A stretch of DNA of 64,000 nt from Pseudomonas sp. FEN (GCF_904067045.1 NZ_CAJFDC010000001.1:991001-1055000), one strand, 5' to 3'; shown: positions 1 to 9,493, numbered from the stretch's first letter. Made by a program: numbers and translations. The notes: a model not told the origin generated them from the sequence alone.

Positions 1-10
1 TATCGGCTAC

Positions 11-88
11 CGTGCAATTGCACGCGAACGCGCAGATTCAAAGGAATAAACTATCCGAAAGGATAGGCAAGGGCGTTCAGCCCTTGCC
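11..88. promoter_or_regulatory. Three consecutive dyads upstream of retS
   Basis: Three perfect inverted repeats lie end to end before the first gene: a 14-bp palindrome CGTGCAATTGCACG (11-24), a CTATCC/GGATAG hairpin closed by a GAAA tetraloop (51-66), and a 9-bp stem GGCAAGGGC/GCCCTTGCC with a 5-nt loop (66-88). No T-run follows the last stem, so it is not a classic intrinsic terminator. They could be the 3' end of the upstream transcript or structure in the retS leader. Confidence 0.45.
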
Positions 89-148
89 GAACTATTCCAG
101 CCCTGCGCATAGTTATCACCAGGCATCAACCTACGAAGGGATTTCGCC

Positions 149-2923
149 GTGCGCTGGCTCAGGATCGCCATAGGTTTCACTGTCAGCTTGCTGACCCTGC
201 TCTGCCTTGCTCCGGCCCAGGCCTCGCCAGGTATTGGCTGGGCGTCCTTGCTTGACGAACAGGCCGACCTGCAACTGAGCGATATCCGTTCTTCGCGCTA
301 CACCAACCAATTCAGTCCGGTTGAGCTTGAACGCCTGACCGCCGCCAGGCCCGAGGGAGCCTTGTGGCTACGCTTTCGCCTGCAACCGGGCACACACGAA
401 CAAGTGCTACGGATCTTCGCCCCCGACCTCGCGCGTCTGGATCTCTATACCCTCGACGGCGACAACCTGATCGCCCAGGTACACACCGGCAACAACCTGC
501 CCCAGGCCGAGCGACCGCTGCCCAGCAGTGACTTCATGCTGCCGCTGGTACAAAGTCCGCGGCCGCTGGATGTCTACCTCAGGCTGGTGTCCAAGCACGA
601 GCTGCGTCCGCATATCACCCTCGAGCCGGCCATTGCGGTCGCGGCCGACCAGAACCAGTCACTGCTCTACGGCCTGTTATTCGGCTGCCTGATGATGCTG
701 ATCCTGCACAACCTGATCCGCTTCGCCTATACCCGCTCGCGCAGCAGCCTGTGGCTGGCCTCCTGCGAGGGCTTCCTGCTGCTCAGCGCGCTGTTCCTGC
801 TGAACCTGATCGGTCCCTGGCTGCCCGACTGGCATGGCGCGCAAACCCCCGCCGCCTATGTGGCGCTGCTGCTGACCGCGCCCTGTGGGTTGATGTTCAC
901 CTATTCGTTCTTTTCGCAATTGGGCCCGCACCCGCTGAACAAGCTGCTGCTGGGCGATATTCTGCTCATCAGCCTCGGCGGCCTGCTGCTGTTGTTCGTC
1001 GACACCCTGCCACTGAACATCATGACCTACGGTCTGGTCGGCCTGGCGAGCCTGAGCATCCTGCTGGTGGCCGCCTATCACTGGCAAAAGGGCTACCGCC
1101 CGGCACGCCTGTTCGTGGTGGCCATGGTGATCTTCAACATCGGCACGCTGGTCATCCTCCCGGCGCTGCTGGGGCTGACGCAGGTGGCGCCGCAAGGCCT
1201 GATCATCGCGTTGCTGATTTTTATCTGCGTCAGCGGCCTGTTGATGAGCGTGGCCCTGGGCGAGCGCCGCCGCAGCATTACCGAAGACCAGTTCAGCCTC
1301 AGCCGCGACCTGGCGGCCAGCAACGCGGAAATCGCCGCCAAGGCCGAGTTCCTGGCAAAGATCAGCCATGAGATCCGCACACCGATGAACGGCGTGCTGG
1401 GCATGACCGAACTGCTGCTCGGCACGCCGTTGTCGGTCAAGCAGCGCGACTATGTGCAGACCATCCACAGCGCCGGCAACGAGTTGCTGACCCTGATCAA
1501 CGAGATCCTCGATATCTCCAAGCTGGAGTCCGGGCAGATCGAACTGGATGACGTGCAGTTCGACCTCAATGCCCTGATCGATGACTGCCTGAGTATTTTC
1601 CGCGCCCGGGCCGAGCAGCAGAATGTCGAGCTGATCAGTTTTATCCAGCCACAGGTGCCCCGCGTGATCAGCGGCGACCCGACGCGCTTGCGCCAGACCC
1701 TGCTCAGCCTGCTGGAACACGCCCTGAAGAAAACCGACGAAGGCGAGATCCTGATTGTCGTCGCCCTCGACGAACGCAGCGGCCAGCCACGCCTGCGCAT
1801 CGCGGTCCAGGACAGCGGCGTGCCGATGGGCGACGAAGAGCGTGACGCCCTGCTCCACGCCGAGCTGCAGAGCAAGAACTTCCTCGCCGCGACCCGCCTG
1901 GGCGGCAACCTGGGGCTGGTGATCGCCCGCCAACTGGTGCAACTGATGCAAGGCGAGTTCGGCATCAAGAGCGGCACCCACCAGGGCAGTACCCTGTGGC
2001 TGACCCTGCCGCTGGATCCGTTGCTCCTGGAGAACCCGACTTCCGACCTCGACGGCCCGCTCAAGGGCGCTCGGGTACTGGTGGTCGATGACAACGACAC
2101 CTGCCGCAAGGTGCTGGTGCAGCAATGCAGCGCCTGGGGCCTGAACGTCAGCGCGGTGCCGTCGGGCAAGGAGGCCCTGGCGCTGCTGCGCACCAAGGCA
2201 CACCTGCGCGACTATTTCGACGCGGTGCTGCTGGACCAGAACATGCCCGGCATGACCGGCATGCAACTGGCGGCGAAGATCAAGGAAGACCCGAGCCTGA
2301 ACCATGACATCCTGCTGATCATGCTCACCGGCATCAGCAACGCGCCGAGCAAGATCATCGCGCGCAATGCCGGGGTCAAGCGCATCCTCGCCAAGCCGGT
2401 GGCCGGCTACACCCTCAAGACCACCCTGGCGGACGAACTGGCCCAGCGCGACAAGGGCCCCGCGCCGACACCGATGACCAGTCCCGAGCAGGTGGAACCG
2501 ATCTCGGTACCGAGCGACTTCCGGATCCTCGTGGCCGAAGACAACAGCATCTCCACCAAAGTGATTCGTGGCATGCTCGGCAAGCTCAACCTCAAGCCCG
2601 ACACCGCCAGCAACGGCGAAGAAGCCCTGCGGGCGATGAAAGCCCAACGCTACGACCTGGTGCTGATGGACTGCGAGATGCCGATCCTCGACGGTTTTTC
2701 CGCCACCCAGCAACTGCGGGCCTGGGAGGTCGGCAACCAGCGCGTGCGCACCCCGGTAGTGGCTCTGACCGCACACATTCTCAGCGAACACAAGGAACGC
2801 GCGCGCCAGGCGGGCATGGACGGGCATATGGCCAAGCCGGTGGAGTTGTCGCAACTGCGTGAATTGGTCGAGCATTGGGTGGCCGAACGCGCGAATCAGC
2901 AGGCCCAGGTACCGACCTCCTGA
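149..2923 (+). CDS. retS: RetS-like hybrid sensor kinase (7TMR-DISM, two receiver domains)
   Basis: The 924-residue inner-membrane protein has a signal peptide (about 1-25), a periplasmic 7TMR-DISMED2 sensor (about 35-160), seven membrane helices (about 175-375), a HisKA region with the H-box SHEIRTPMNG (His407), an ATPase-like domain and two receivers (Asp696 in LLDQNMP, Asp841 in LMDCEMP). No HPt domain is visible. These residues lie exactly 17 before P. aeruginosa RetS H424, D713 and D858 as I recall them, which makes orthology very likely. In P. aeruginosa RetS binds GacS and blocks the Gac/Rsm switch to biofilm growth. The ATP-binding region looks degenerate: HALKKT where NAxKFT is expected, and DSGVPM where DxGxG is expected. 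This fits a regulator acting by heterodimer formation rather than ordinary kinase output. Confidence 0.9.
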   Translation: MRWLRIAIGFTVSLLTLLCLAPAQASPGIGWASLLDEQADLQLSDIRSSRYTNQFSPVELERLTAARPEGALWLRFRLQPGTHEQVLRIFAPDLARLDLYTLDGDNLIAQVHTGNNLPQAERPLPSSDFMLPLVQSPRPLDVYLRLVSKHELRPHITLEPAIAVAADQNQSLLYGLLFGCLMMLILHNLIRFAYTRSRSSLWLASCEGFLLLSALFLLNLIGPWLPDWHGAQTPAAYVALLLTAPCGLMFTYSFFSQLGPHPLNKLLLGDILLISLGGLLLLFVDTLPLNIMTYGLVGLASLSILLVAAYHWQKGYRPARLFVVAMVIFNIGTLVILPALLGLTQVAPQGLIIALLIFICVSGLLMSVALGERRRSITEDQFSLSRDLAASNAEIAAKAEFLAKISHEIRTPMNGVLGMTELLLGTPLSVKQRDYVQTIHSAGNELLTLINEILDISKLESGQIELDDVQFDLNALIDDCLSIFRARAEQQNVELISFIQPQVPRVISGDPTRLRQTLLSLLEHALKKTDEGEILIVVALDERSGQPRLRIAVQDSGVPMGDEERDALLHAELQSKNFLAATRLGGNLGLVIARQLVQLMQGEFGIKSGTHQGSTLWLTLPLDPLLLENPTSDLDGPLKGARVLVVDDNDTCRKVLVQQCSAWGLNVSAVPSGKEALALLRTKAHLRDYFDAVLLDQNMPGMTGMQLAAKIKEDPSLNHDILLIMLTGISNAPSKIIARNAGVKRILAKPVAGYTLKTTLADELAQRDKGPAPTPMTSPEQVEPISVPSDFRILVAEDNSISTKVIRGMLGKLNLKPDTASNGEEALRAMKAQRYDLVLMDCEMPILDGFSATQQLRAWEVGNQRVRTPVVALTAHILSEHKERARQAGMDGHMAKPVELSQLRELVEHWVAERANQQAQVPTS

Positions 2924-3038
2924 CGGCCGGGCCCAGCTCGATCCGTAACAATCGGTGCGCTCCATTCCCCGACAGAGCCGACAGCCCGCGCAACGCCTGA
3001 TAGACTGCCGGCGCCCTCCTCCGCCGCGAGCCCAGACC

Positions 3039-3635
3039 ATGCTCCACGTGTTATTCAGCGTTTACCTGAAGATGCTCGTGCTCTATAGCCCGTTCTTCGT
3101 CCTATCCTGCTTCATCAGCCTGACCCGGGGTTATTCCAGCAAGGAACGGCGACGCCTGGCCTGGAAAGTCGCGCTGGCGACGCTGGTGTCCAGCGTGCTC
3201 CTGTATCTGTTCGGGCGGGTGATCTTCAGTGTGTTCGGCATCACCGTGGATGCCTTCCGCATCGGTGCCGGCAGCGTGCTGTTCATTTCGGCGCTGGGCA
3301 TGGCCCAGGGCAAATCGGCGGTGCAGACCGACAACATGCAGCAGGACGTGACCATCGTGCCGCTGACCATCCCCCTGACCGTTGGTCCCGGCACCATCGG
3401 TGCGCTGCTGGTGATGGGGGTCAGCCAACCGCACTGGGACGACAAGCTCTCGGCCATCGTCAGTATTGCCCTGGCGAGCCTGACCGTCGGCGTGGTGCTG
3501 TACCTGTCCAACCGGATCGAACGTATCCTCGGCGACCAGGGCTTGCAGATCGTCAGCCGCCTGATGGGGCTGTTCGTCTGCGCCCTGGCGGCGCAGATCA
3601 TCTTTACCGGGGTACGCGGGTATCTGGTGCCTTGA
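3039..3635 (+). CDS. MarC-family integral membrane protein (PA4857/TspR-like)
   Basis: This 198-residue hydrophobic protein has about six membrane segments and the MarC pattern, including the central TIPLTVGPGTIGALL stretch. I chose the ATG at 3039 because the in-frame GTG at 2955 adds a 28-residue Arg/Pro-rich extension with no membrane character. It follows retS on the same strand, as the MarC-type gene PA4857 (tspR, reported to act with RetS on type III secretion and biofilm) does in P. aeruginosa. The biochemical function of MarC proteins is not established. It converges on the ATPase gene with only 2 nt between the stop codons. Confidence 0.8.
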   Translation: MLHVLFSVYLKMLVLYSPFFVLSCFISLTRGYSSKERRRLAWKVALATLVSSVLLYLFGRVIFSVFGITVDAFRIGAGSVLFISALGMAQGKSAVQTDNMQQDVTIVPLTIPLTVGPGTIGALLVMGVSQPHWDDKLSAIVSIALASLTVGVVLYLSNRIERILGDQGLQIVSRLMGLFVCALAAQIIFTGVRGYLVP

Positions 3636-3637
3636 AA

Positions 3638-4819
3638 TCAGGACTCGGAGCGGTCGCTCTTGAGTCCCTGAAGCAACCCTTCGCTTTCCAGCGCGGCGAC
3701 GACGCTTTGCTCCTCGACGGCGTAGACCCCCCGTGCCGCCCGCCATACCAGCTTCTTATCCTGCAATGCCACAAGCGCCTGTTGCACCCCAGGGATATCG
3801 GCTTTCGCCACATCGGGAGCAATGCCGGCAGCCCGCAGTGCTACAGCGTAAAGCAGCATGGTCTGGCTCTCGAAAGGGGCGTAGGCCGCTCCCGCAGCGG
3901 CCATCACCCGCAGCACCGCGGATTGAATAGGGGTGAGGCTGTGCACCACACGCATCAACTCCTGGTTCATGCCCCGCGCTTGAATGAGCACTTCCTCGGC
4001 AAAGCGCGCAGGCCCATTCTCATCGGTCAGGTCGAACTCGTACTGTAAAACTCCCGCCGCCGCCGCGAGCACCTCGGGACGGCTTGAGGCCTGCCGGAAC
4101 AATTCGAGAACCGACTTGGGCTCCAGCGAGAAGGGCAAAGCCACATTGGCACAGAACCACTCAATGTAATCGGCGCCCAATGGCGGGAACTTGATCAGCG
4201 GCGCGCCGAAGAATGCCTGGTCCTTGCTGTTGCGCAGCATCGCCAACTTGTCACTGTTGGACCCGGTACAGACCACGCGCAAACCAAAGTGCCGGCTGCT
4301 GTTGAGCTCGTCGCGGGCGGCCTTGAGGGCAAACATCGTCGCCACTCCCGCCTCGCTGGTGATCGCGTGCTGAGCCTCATCGATGATCAGCACAATCATC
4401 TTGCGCGTCTCATCCGAGAGTGCCGCCAATGCGGCGCTCAAGGAAATATCCTTGCCCAGGCCGATACGATCAAGATCGAACGACAGCCCGCCAACCTTGA
4501 GCTTGTCCATTCCGGCGCCCTTGGCCAGGCGCTGGATAACCCCTTCGTTTTTTGCCAGTTCGCTACGAATGGCACTCAGGATGACGGTCCCCGGATCGGC
4601 CGACATGTTTTCCCAGAGGTCGGCGTACACCACCAGGGTCCCAGCCGCCTCAAGCGCCGGGCGCAAGTCTTCACGCATGAAGGTGGACTTGCCGGTTCGA
4701 CGCGGTGCCGCGAAAAACAGGCCGGAGCTGGCAGCACTGCCGATAGCCGTGCTCAGGATATTTTTGGTGTACGCCTGGGCCTGGCTTGCACGATGGAAAA
4801 ACGGTTGGTGGGAGGGCAT
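3638..4819 (-). CDS. Solitary AAA-type ATPase with predicted C-terminal winged helix
   Basis: The 393-residue cytosolic protein has a Walker A motif APRRTGKST (about residues 38-46), a Walker B motif LIIDEAQ (about 144-150), a sensor-like VVCTGSNSDK stretch, and a C-terminal ~90 residues (from LTPIQSAVLRVM) that look like a winged helix. It resembles the STAND/ATPase_2 group of uncertain function. The start is the ATG at 4819, with AGGAG 7 nt upstream; an in-frame TTG at 4840 lies inside the repeat array and is less likely. No partner gene accompanies it, and it sits between retS/marC and the corrin genes, so it is probably an accessory insertion. Upstream lies a striking 10-bp tandem repeat that it may bind itself (inference). 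Confidence 0.75.
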   Translation of the reverse strand: MPSHQPFFHRASQAQAYTKNILSTAIGSAASSGLFFAAPRRTGKSTFMREDLRPALEAAGTLVVYADLWENMSADPGTVILSAIRSELAKNEGVIQRLAKGAGMDKLKVGGLSFDLDRIGLGKDISLSAALAALSDETRKMIVLIIDEAQHAITSEAGVATMFALKAARDELNSSRHFGLRVVCTGSNSDKLAMLRNSKDQAFFGAPLIKFPPLGADYIEWFCANVALPFSLEPKSVLELFRQASSRPEVLAAAAGVLQYEFDLTDENGPARFAEEVLIQARGMNQELMRVVHSLTPIQSAVLRVMAAAGAAYAPFESQTMLLYAVALRAAGIAPDVAKADIPGVQQALVALQDKKLVWRAARGVYAVEEQSVVAALESEGLLQGLKSDRSES

Positions 4820-4830
4820 GGCAGGCTCCT

Positions 4831-4917
4831 TTATAGTCAATTATAGATAATTATAGATGATTATAGAGAAGCCGTTTCATAGCCAATTACAGACGATTAT
4901 AGAGAATTATAGATGCC
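4831..4917. repeat. Eight-copy 10-bp tandem repeat upstream of the ATPase
   Basis: Units of TTATAGANRA occur at 4831, 4841, 4851 and 4861, then after a 7-bp break at 4878 (TCATAGCCAA), 4888 (TTACAGACGA), 4898 and 4908. Read on the gene's strand, most units present CTATAA or TATAAT, so several overlapping -10-like hexamers are present. The 10-bp period is about one helical turn, so identical sites would lie on one DNA face. The array ends at the Shine-Dalgarno sequence of the ATPase. Confidence 0.85.
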
Positions 4918-4940
4918 GCTCTTTCTGAGGCCGCAGCTTC

Positions 4941-6647
4941 TCAAGACCGGGGCTTTTCACCATACCAGCGCGGGGTGTACACCCACTCGCCGCCCTCGGC
5001 GCGGGGGAAGACGCAGGTGGTGGACGAGCCGATGATAACCATCGTGCGCATATCCACCTGGTCCGGCGTCAATTCACCCAGGCTGGTCACCCGCAAGGTC
5101 TGTCCCGGCCGGCCGATATCCCGCCCCAGCACCACTGGCGTCTGCGCCGCGCGGTGCGCGGCGACGATTTCCAGGGCCCGGCCCAATTGCCAGGGTCGGG
5201 AACGCGAAATCGGGTTGTAGAAGGCCAGGGCGAGGTCGGCCTCGGCGGCCAGGTCGAGACGCTTCTCGATGATGGCCCAGGGCTTGAGGTTGTCCGAGAG
5301 CGACATCACGCAGAAATCATGTCCCAACGGCGCACCGGCCTGGGCCGCCGTCGCCAGCGAGGCGGAGACCCCCGGCAGGATCTCCAGGTCGACGCTGTGC
5401 CAGCGTGGGTCGGCGGACTCGTGCAGGGCTTCGAGCACCGCTGCCGCCATGGCGAATACACCCGGGTCGCCGGACGACACCACCACCACCGAACGGCCCT
5501 CGGCCGCCAACTCAAAGGCGTGTCGGGCGCGCTGCATCTCTTCGCGGTTATCGGTGCAGTGCAGCACCTGATCGGCGCGGAACGGCCCGGCCATGCGTAC
5601 ATAGGTTTCGTAACCCAGTACATCGTTGGCCTTCGCCAGTTCGGCCTTCACCGCCGGCACCATCAGTTCGGCGGCCCCCGGGCCGAGGCCGATCACCGCC
5701 AGGCGACCGCGTGGACGACCGATCCGCTCCGGCTCCAACGGCTGGCCGGCGACCGCGATCGCCAAGTCCGCGCCGACGCAGATCGCTGGCAACAACTGCG
5801 GTATTGCCTGTTGCGCCATTTCAGCGACAGAACCGCTCGAGGCGACAAAGCGCAACGGCACACCCAGCTCGACCGCCGCCGCGCGCAACGCGGAACTGGC
5901 CATCTCGCTGTCCGCCGCCAACAGGCAGGCCAGCGACTGCCGGGCGATATTCGCCCCGTGCAAGGCTTGGCGCACGGCACTGGCCAGCTCCGGCACCTGG
6001 GCCGCGACCGCCACCAGCACACTGCGCGGATAAATCAGCAATTCGTTGGCGGCCGGCGCGCGCTCGGCGCTGCCGACATGAATCGACAAGCGTGCCTGGC
6101 GATCCTCCGGCAAGTGCGCCTGCGCCAGCCAGGGCGCCGCCCCTTCGATACGCACGCTTTCGCCGGCCAGCAGGTCGGAGACAAAGCGTTTACCCAGTTC
6201 CAGATCGCCCAGGGCATAACCACTCGGCGGGTTCAGCAGGCAGGTGCCGAAACGCAGCTCACCACTGGTGGTGATGGCCGCCGCCACACCGAGGCCGGCG
6301 GCCATTTCCCGGGCCATGACATTCACCCCGCCGAGTCCCCCGAGCAGCGGCACCACGGCGCTGCCATCCTCGGCCACCGCCAGCACCGGCGGCTCGGCGC
6401 CTTTTTCCAGCAACACCGGGGCCAGCGTGCGGATCACAATACCGGCGGCGCACAGGGCAATGATGGGGGTGTCCTGCTGATAGAGCTGGCGCAGCGTCGC
6501 GCCAAATTCGTGGTACAGCCGATCGGCGCCGTCGACGCGCTCCGCCAGCCCGTAGACCAGCGCATCCGGGTAAATCCGTTGCAGCCGACGGGCCGTCGCC
6601 AGGCTGCCATTGCCGAGGATGACAATGGCCGGTTGCGCGCGACTCAT
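4941..6647 (-). CDS. cobJ: CbiG-CobJ fusion: precorrin-3B C17-methyltransferase with CbiG-type hydrolase
   Basis: This is a 568-residue two-part enzyme. The N-terminal ~300 residues carry CbiG features ([16 protein letters not shown]-like [10 protein letters not shown]-terminal [12 protein letters not shown]). The C-terminal ~250 residues are a tetrapyrrole methylase beginning LAVIGLGPG, with the SAM-site motif [13 protein letters not shown]. CobJ methylates C17 with ring contraction of precorrin-3B; CbiG opens the delta-lactone in the cobalt-early pathway. The start is the ATG at 6647, overlapping the cobI stop as ATGA; the upstream GTG at 6656 would add three residues. It is the last gene of the cobG-cobH-cobI-cobJ minus-strand operon. 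Pseudomonads commonly carry this fusion. Confidence 0.92.
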   Translation of the reverse strand: MSRAQPAIVILGNGSLATARRLQRIYPDALVYGLAERVDGADRLYHEFGATLRQLYQQDTPIIALCAAGIVIRTLAPVLLEKGAEPPVLAVAEDGSAVVPLLGGLGGVNVMAREMAAGLGVAAAITTSGELRFGTCLLNPPSGYALGDLELGKRFVSDLLAGESVRIEGAAPWLAQAHLPEDRQARLSIHVGSAERAPAANELLIYPRSVLVAVAAQVPELASAVRQALHGANIARQSLACLLAADSEMASSALRAAAVELGVPLRFVASSGSVAEMAQQAIPQLLPAICVGADLAIAVAGQPLEPERIGRPRGRLAVIGLGPGAAELMVPAVKAELAKANDVLGYETYVRMAGPFRADQVLHCTDNREEMQRARHAFELAAEGRSVVVVSSGDPGVFAMAAAVLEALHESADPRWHSVDLEILPGVSASLATAAQAGAPLGHDFCVMSLSDNLKPWAIIEKRLDLAAEADLALAFYNPISRSRPWQLGRALEIVAAHRAAQTPVVLGRDIGRPGQTLRVTSLGELTPDQVDMRTMVIIGSSTTCVFPRAEGGEWVYTPRWYGEKPRS

Positions 6648-7378
6648 CCCTGCCACCGTTCGCCGGGCACAATGATCAGCGAGAAGTACGGCGAGGACAT
6701 CGGCTCGACCTCATTGAGCGGCACGATCTTCTGATTGGCCATGGTCGCCCGCTCCACATACAGGGCACGGCCAGCCAGGCCCAACTCTTCCAGCACCTGG
6801 CGAACCTTGTGGAAATTGCGTCCCAGTTTCATGATCACCGCCGCGTCGGCATCGGCCAGGCGGCGCTTGAGTTCGTCATGCGCCAACACGCCGGACAACA
6901 CCGACAGGCTCTGGTTGCGGTACACCAGCGGGACCCCGAGCACCGCGGCGCCGCCGAGCATCGAGCAGACCCCGGGAATCACCTGGGCCTCATAGCGCTC
7001 GGCCAGACGGTCGTGCAGGTACATATAGGAACCGTAGAAGAACGGGTCGCCCTCGCAGATCACCGCCACGTCGCGGCCGGCATCCAGGTGCGCGGCCACG
7101 GCCAGGCTGGCCTCGTCGTAGAAATCGCTGATCACCTGCTCATAGGACAAGGGCGCGGGCAGCGCCTCGGTGGTCACCGGATAGACCAGCGGCAACAGGG
7201 TCTGGGCCTCCTGCAAGTGCGCCTCGATAATGCCGAACGCATTGCCTTTCTTGCCCTTGGCGACGAAGTACGCCACCACCGGCGACTCGCGCAGCAGGCG
7301 CAGGGCCTTTAGCGTAATCAGTTCCGGGTCACCGGGACCCACGCCGAGGCCGATCAGACGTCCAGGCTGCTGCATCAT
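6644..7378 (-). CDS. cobI: Precorrin-2 C20-methyltransferase
   Basis: The 244-residue cytosolic tetrapyrrole methylase starts with the class-typical [20 protein letters not shown] and carries [14 protein letters not shown] and [12 protein letters not shown], which together form the SAM and precorrin pocket. It transfers a methyl group from SAM to C20 of precorrin-2 and so commits uroporphyrinogen-derived precorrin to corrin. Its ATG overlaps the cobH stop by 4 nt (ATGA), and its own stop overlaps the cobJ start, so translation of cobH, cobI and cobJ is probably coupled. A second ATG one codon later is also possible. Confidence 0.93.
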   Translation of the reverse strand: MMQQPGRLIGLGVGPGDPELITLKALRLLRESPVVAYFVAKGKKGNAFGIIEAHLQEAQTLLPLVYPVTTEALPAPLSYEQVISDFYDEASLAVAAHLDAGRDVAVICEGDPFFYGSYMYLHDRLAERYEAQVIPGVCSMLGGAAVLGVPLVYRNQSLSVLSGVLAHDELKRRLADADAAVIMKLGRNFHKVRQVLEELGLAGRALYVERATMANQKIVPLNEVEPMSSPYFSLIIVPGERWQG

Positions 7379-8001
7379 TCAACCTCCGTAGCGAGGGCAT
7401 TCACCGCGGCGGCGGCCATGGCGCTGCCACCCAAGCGCCCCTGCATGATCACGAACGGCACGCCACGGCTATCGGCCGCGAGCATCGCCTTGGACTCGGC
7501 GGCACCGACGAAGCCCACCGGAAAGCCGAGGATCAGCGCCGGTTTCGGCGCGCCGGCATCGAGCATTTCCAACAGGTAGAACAGCGCCGTCGGCGCGTTG
7601 CCGATCACCACCACGCTGCCTTCCAGGTGGGGCCGCCACAGTTCCAGCGCCGCCGCCGAACGGGTATTGCCCAGGGCCTCGGCCAACTCGGGCACGCGCT
7701 CGTCGCGCAAGGTACAGATCACCGGGTTGCCGGCTGGCAGGCGCGCACGGGTCACGCCCTCGCTGACCATCCGCGCGTCGCAGAGAATCGCCGCGCCGGC
7801 CGCCAGGGCTTCGCGCCCGGCCTTGCCGGCACCGGGGGAAAATTGCAGGCCGTCGATGGCATCGACCATGCCGCAGGCGTGGATCACCCGCACGGCGAGC
7901 TTCTCCAGATCCGCCGGAATACGCGCCAGGTTGGCTTCCGCGCGAATGATCGCGAAGGAGTTGCGATAGATCTCCTGACCGTCGCGGATGTAATCAATCA
8001 T
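7375..8001 (-). CDS. cobH: Precorrin-8X methylmutase
   Basis: This 208-residue enzyme moves the C11 methyl group to C12, turning precorrin-8X into hydrogenobyrinate. Family features are visible: [15 protein letters not shown] near the N-terminus, IHACGMVD with the catalytic His, [11 protein letters not shown], and [13 protein letters not shown]. The start is the ATG at 8001; the open frame continues far upstream, but that extension is the reverse frame of cobG and shows no family similarity. The start lies inside the cobG 3' end with an 8-nt overlap, so the two genes are probably translationally coupled. Confidence 0.93.
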   Translation of the reverse strand: MIDYIRDGQEIYRNSFAIIRAEANLARIPADLEKLAVRVIHACGMVDAIDGLQFSPGAGKAGREALAAGAAILCDARMVSEGVTRARLPAGNPVICTLRDERVPELAEALGNTRSAAALELWRPHLEGSVVVIGNAPTALFYLLEMLDAGAPKPALILGFPVGFVGAAESKAMLAADSRGVPFVIMQGRLGGSAMAAAAVNALATEVE

Positions 8002-9493
8002 CGGTGTTGCTCCGTGAGCGGGCTTCCAGCAGAACGCCCGCCGCATCAATAGTAAGGTCGCGCGCCTGCAGCCGGCCGAAACCCGGTTGGGCCGCATCGC
8101 GAAAATAGAGGTCGTAATGGCCGGGCGAAACCGCCAGCAAGGTCGCCGGCGCCACATGGGCCGCCGCGCAGGAGCGCGCGCAGCCGGACAGGTGCACGCC
8201 CTGGGGCTGGTCCCGCAGGCGCAGCGCCAGCGTCCGGGCATCGCCCTTGGTGTCGGCCAGGCCCTTGCCACAGCCAACCGAACCGGTACAGGCGATCAGT
8301 TGTACCAGGGCGTCGCTGGCGTCGCCTGACAGGCCGAGGCGTTGCAACCGCGCGCTAACGATTGCCGCGTCTTCGACACGAATATTGGGCAGCAACAGGC
8401 TCTGCCAGGGCGTCAGGCGCAGGCTGCCATCACCGAACTCATTCGCCAGCCGGGCCACGCCATCGAGCATCGAGGCGTCGAGCCGGCCCAGGGGGGGCAC
8501 CGCGCCAATGTACACAAACCCCGGCTGACGCTGTGGATAAGTGCCGATATGCAGTAGACCGGGGGCCGCGGATCGCTGCCAGGACGGGACCGCCACGGGT
8601 TCAAAGCCAAGGCGTTGGGTCAGTTGCGCGAGGAATTCCGCGGGCGAGACTGCGGCCAGCAGATGGCTCATGCGCGTCTGTTCGGGGCGAGCCAGATCGA
8701 GAAACAGCTCCAGCACCGCCACCACCAGCCCATGCCCTTCGGCCAGGGGCACGGCGGCCAACGGCGGGTCGTTGGCCGGACAACCGGCCAGGCCGAACGC
8801 CAGGTACGGCAGGTCGTCCAGCAGCAGCGCCGACAACCACAGGTCATGGGGATGCTCCAGCATCGCCAGGGCCTCGCCGCCATCCAGTTGCACCGCGAAC
8901 TTGGCCGACAATTCATGAAAGCGCTGGTGGCCCTGCAACGTCAGCAGGATCCGCGAGGCCAACGGACGCGTGTCGATCAGCATCCGCGAATCAATGCCCG
9001 CGCTCGGACTGAGCATCAGGTTGCGTACATCATCTGCGCCACTGGCCTGCGCCAGCCTGGTCGGCAAGGACTTGTCCGCGAAGCTTCTATCGACCTTGAG
9101 GTCCTCTTCGCGGGCAATCGGGCCTCGACCGGCGGCTCCTGCAGGCAAAGGTGTATCTGCGGTTTCGGTAGTGGGGCCCAGGCCGGCAACCAGCAACGTC
9201 TCGATCAAGGCCGAATGCTGCTTGCCGATACCGCGAATCTGCAGGTTGGCCCGATTGGTCGCTTCGATCACCCCACCGGCATAGCGCTCGGCGGCACGGG
9301 CCACCGCCTGGGCCTGGGCGCTGTCGATGACCCCGCCGGCCAGCTTGATCCGGCAGATACCACCGTCCAGCGCCGGGACGATACGCAGTAACCCCGGGCA
9401 GGCCGAAGGGCGGATGGCAATGGTGGGCAGGCGTTCGTTCAAGGGGGTGACCGGCTGTGAAGGAAAAAGGCATTGACGACTATCGAAAGGCAT
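7994..9493 (-). CDS. cobG: Precorrin-3B synthase (oxygen-dependent) with in-frame insertion
   Basis: The 499-residue sulfite/nitrite-reductase-fold enzyme carries the iron-sulfur/heme signature CTGSVGC (CX5C) followed by CARSC (CX3C) near residues 405-445. CobG uses O2 to make the C20-hydroxy gamma-lactone precorrin-3B, so the pathway here is the aerobic type. It is the first gene of the minus-strand cob operon, divergent from cobL across an 89-bp gap that must hold both promoters. Residues about 104-145, between VAGLGP and ADDVRN, form a polar low-complexity stretch encoded by a REP-like palindrome, apparently an in-frame insertion. Confidence 0.92.
   Translation of the reverse strand: MPFDSRQCLFPSQPVTPLNERLPTIAIRPSACPGLLRIVPALDGGICRIKLAGGVIDSAQAQAVARAAERYAGGVIEATNRANLQIRGIGKQHSALIETLLVAGLGPTTETADTPLPAGAAGRGPIAREEDLKVDRSFADKSLPTRLAQASGADDVRNLMLSPSAGIDSRMLIDTRPLASRILLTLQGHQRFHELSAKFAVQLDGGEALAMLEHPHDLWLSALLLDDLPYLAFGLAGCPANDPPLAAVPLAEGHGLVVAVLELFLDLARPEQTRMSHLLAAVSPAEFLAQLTQRLGFEPVAVPSWQRSAAPGLLHIGTYPQRQPGFVYIGAVPPLGRLDASMLDGVARLANEFGDGSLRLTPWQSLLLPNIRVEDAAIVSARLQRLGLSGDASDALVQLIACTGSVGCGKGLADTKGDARTLALRLRDQPQGVHLSGCARSCAAAHVAPATLLAVSPGHYDLYFRDAAQPGFGRLQARDLTIDAAGVLLEARSRSNTDD
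9071..9118. repeat. REP-like palindrome inside cobG
   Basis: CTTGTCCGCGAAG (9071-9083) and CTTCGCGGGCAAT (9106-9118) form arms that pair at 11 of 13 positions. They match the arms of the intergenic REP elements of this genome. The palindrome is inside the cobG reading frame and keeps it open, contributing about 40 residues with surrounding sequence. Confidence 0.6.

Noticed and set aside
677..3040. 787-codon open frame antisense to retS
   Set aside because: It is the reverse-frame shadow of a high-GC gene; the translation is rich in Gln, His, Gly and Arg with no domain pattern.
5154..6734. 526-codon open frame antisense to cobJ
   Set aside because: It is a shadow of the well-supported CbiG-CobJ gene.
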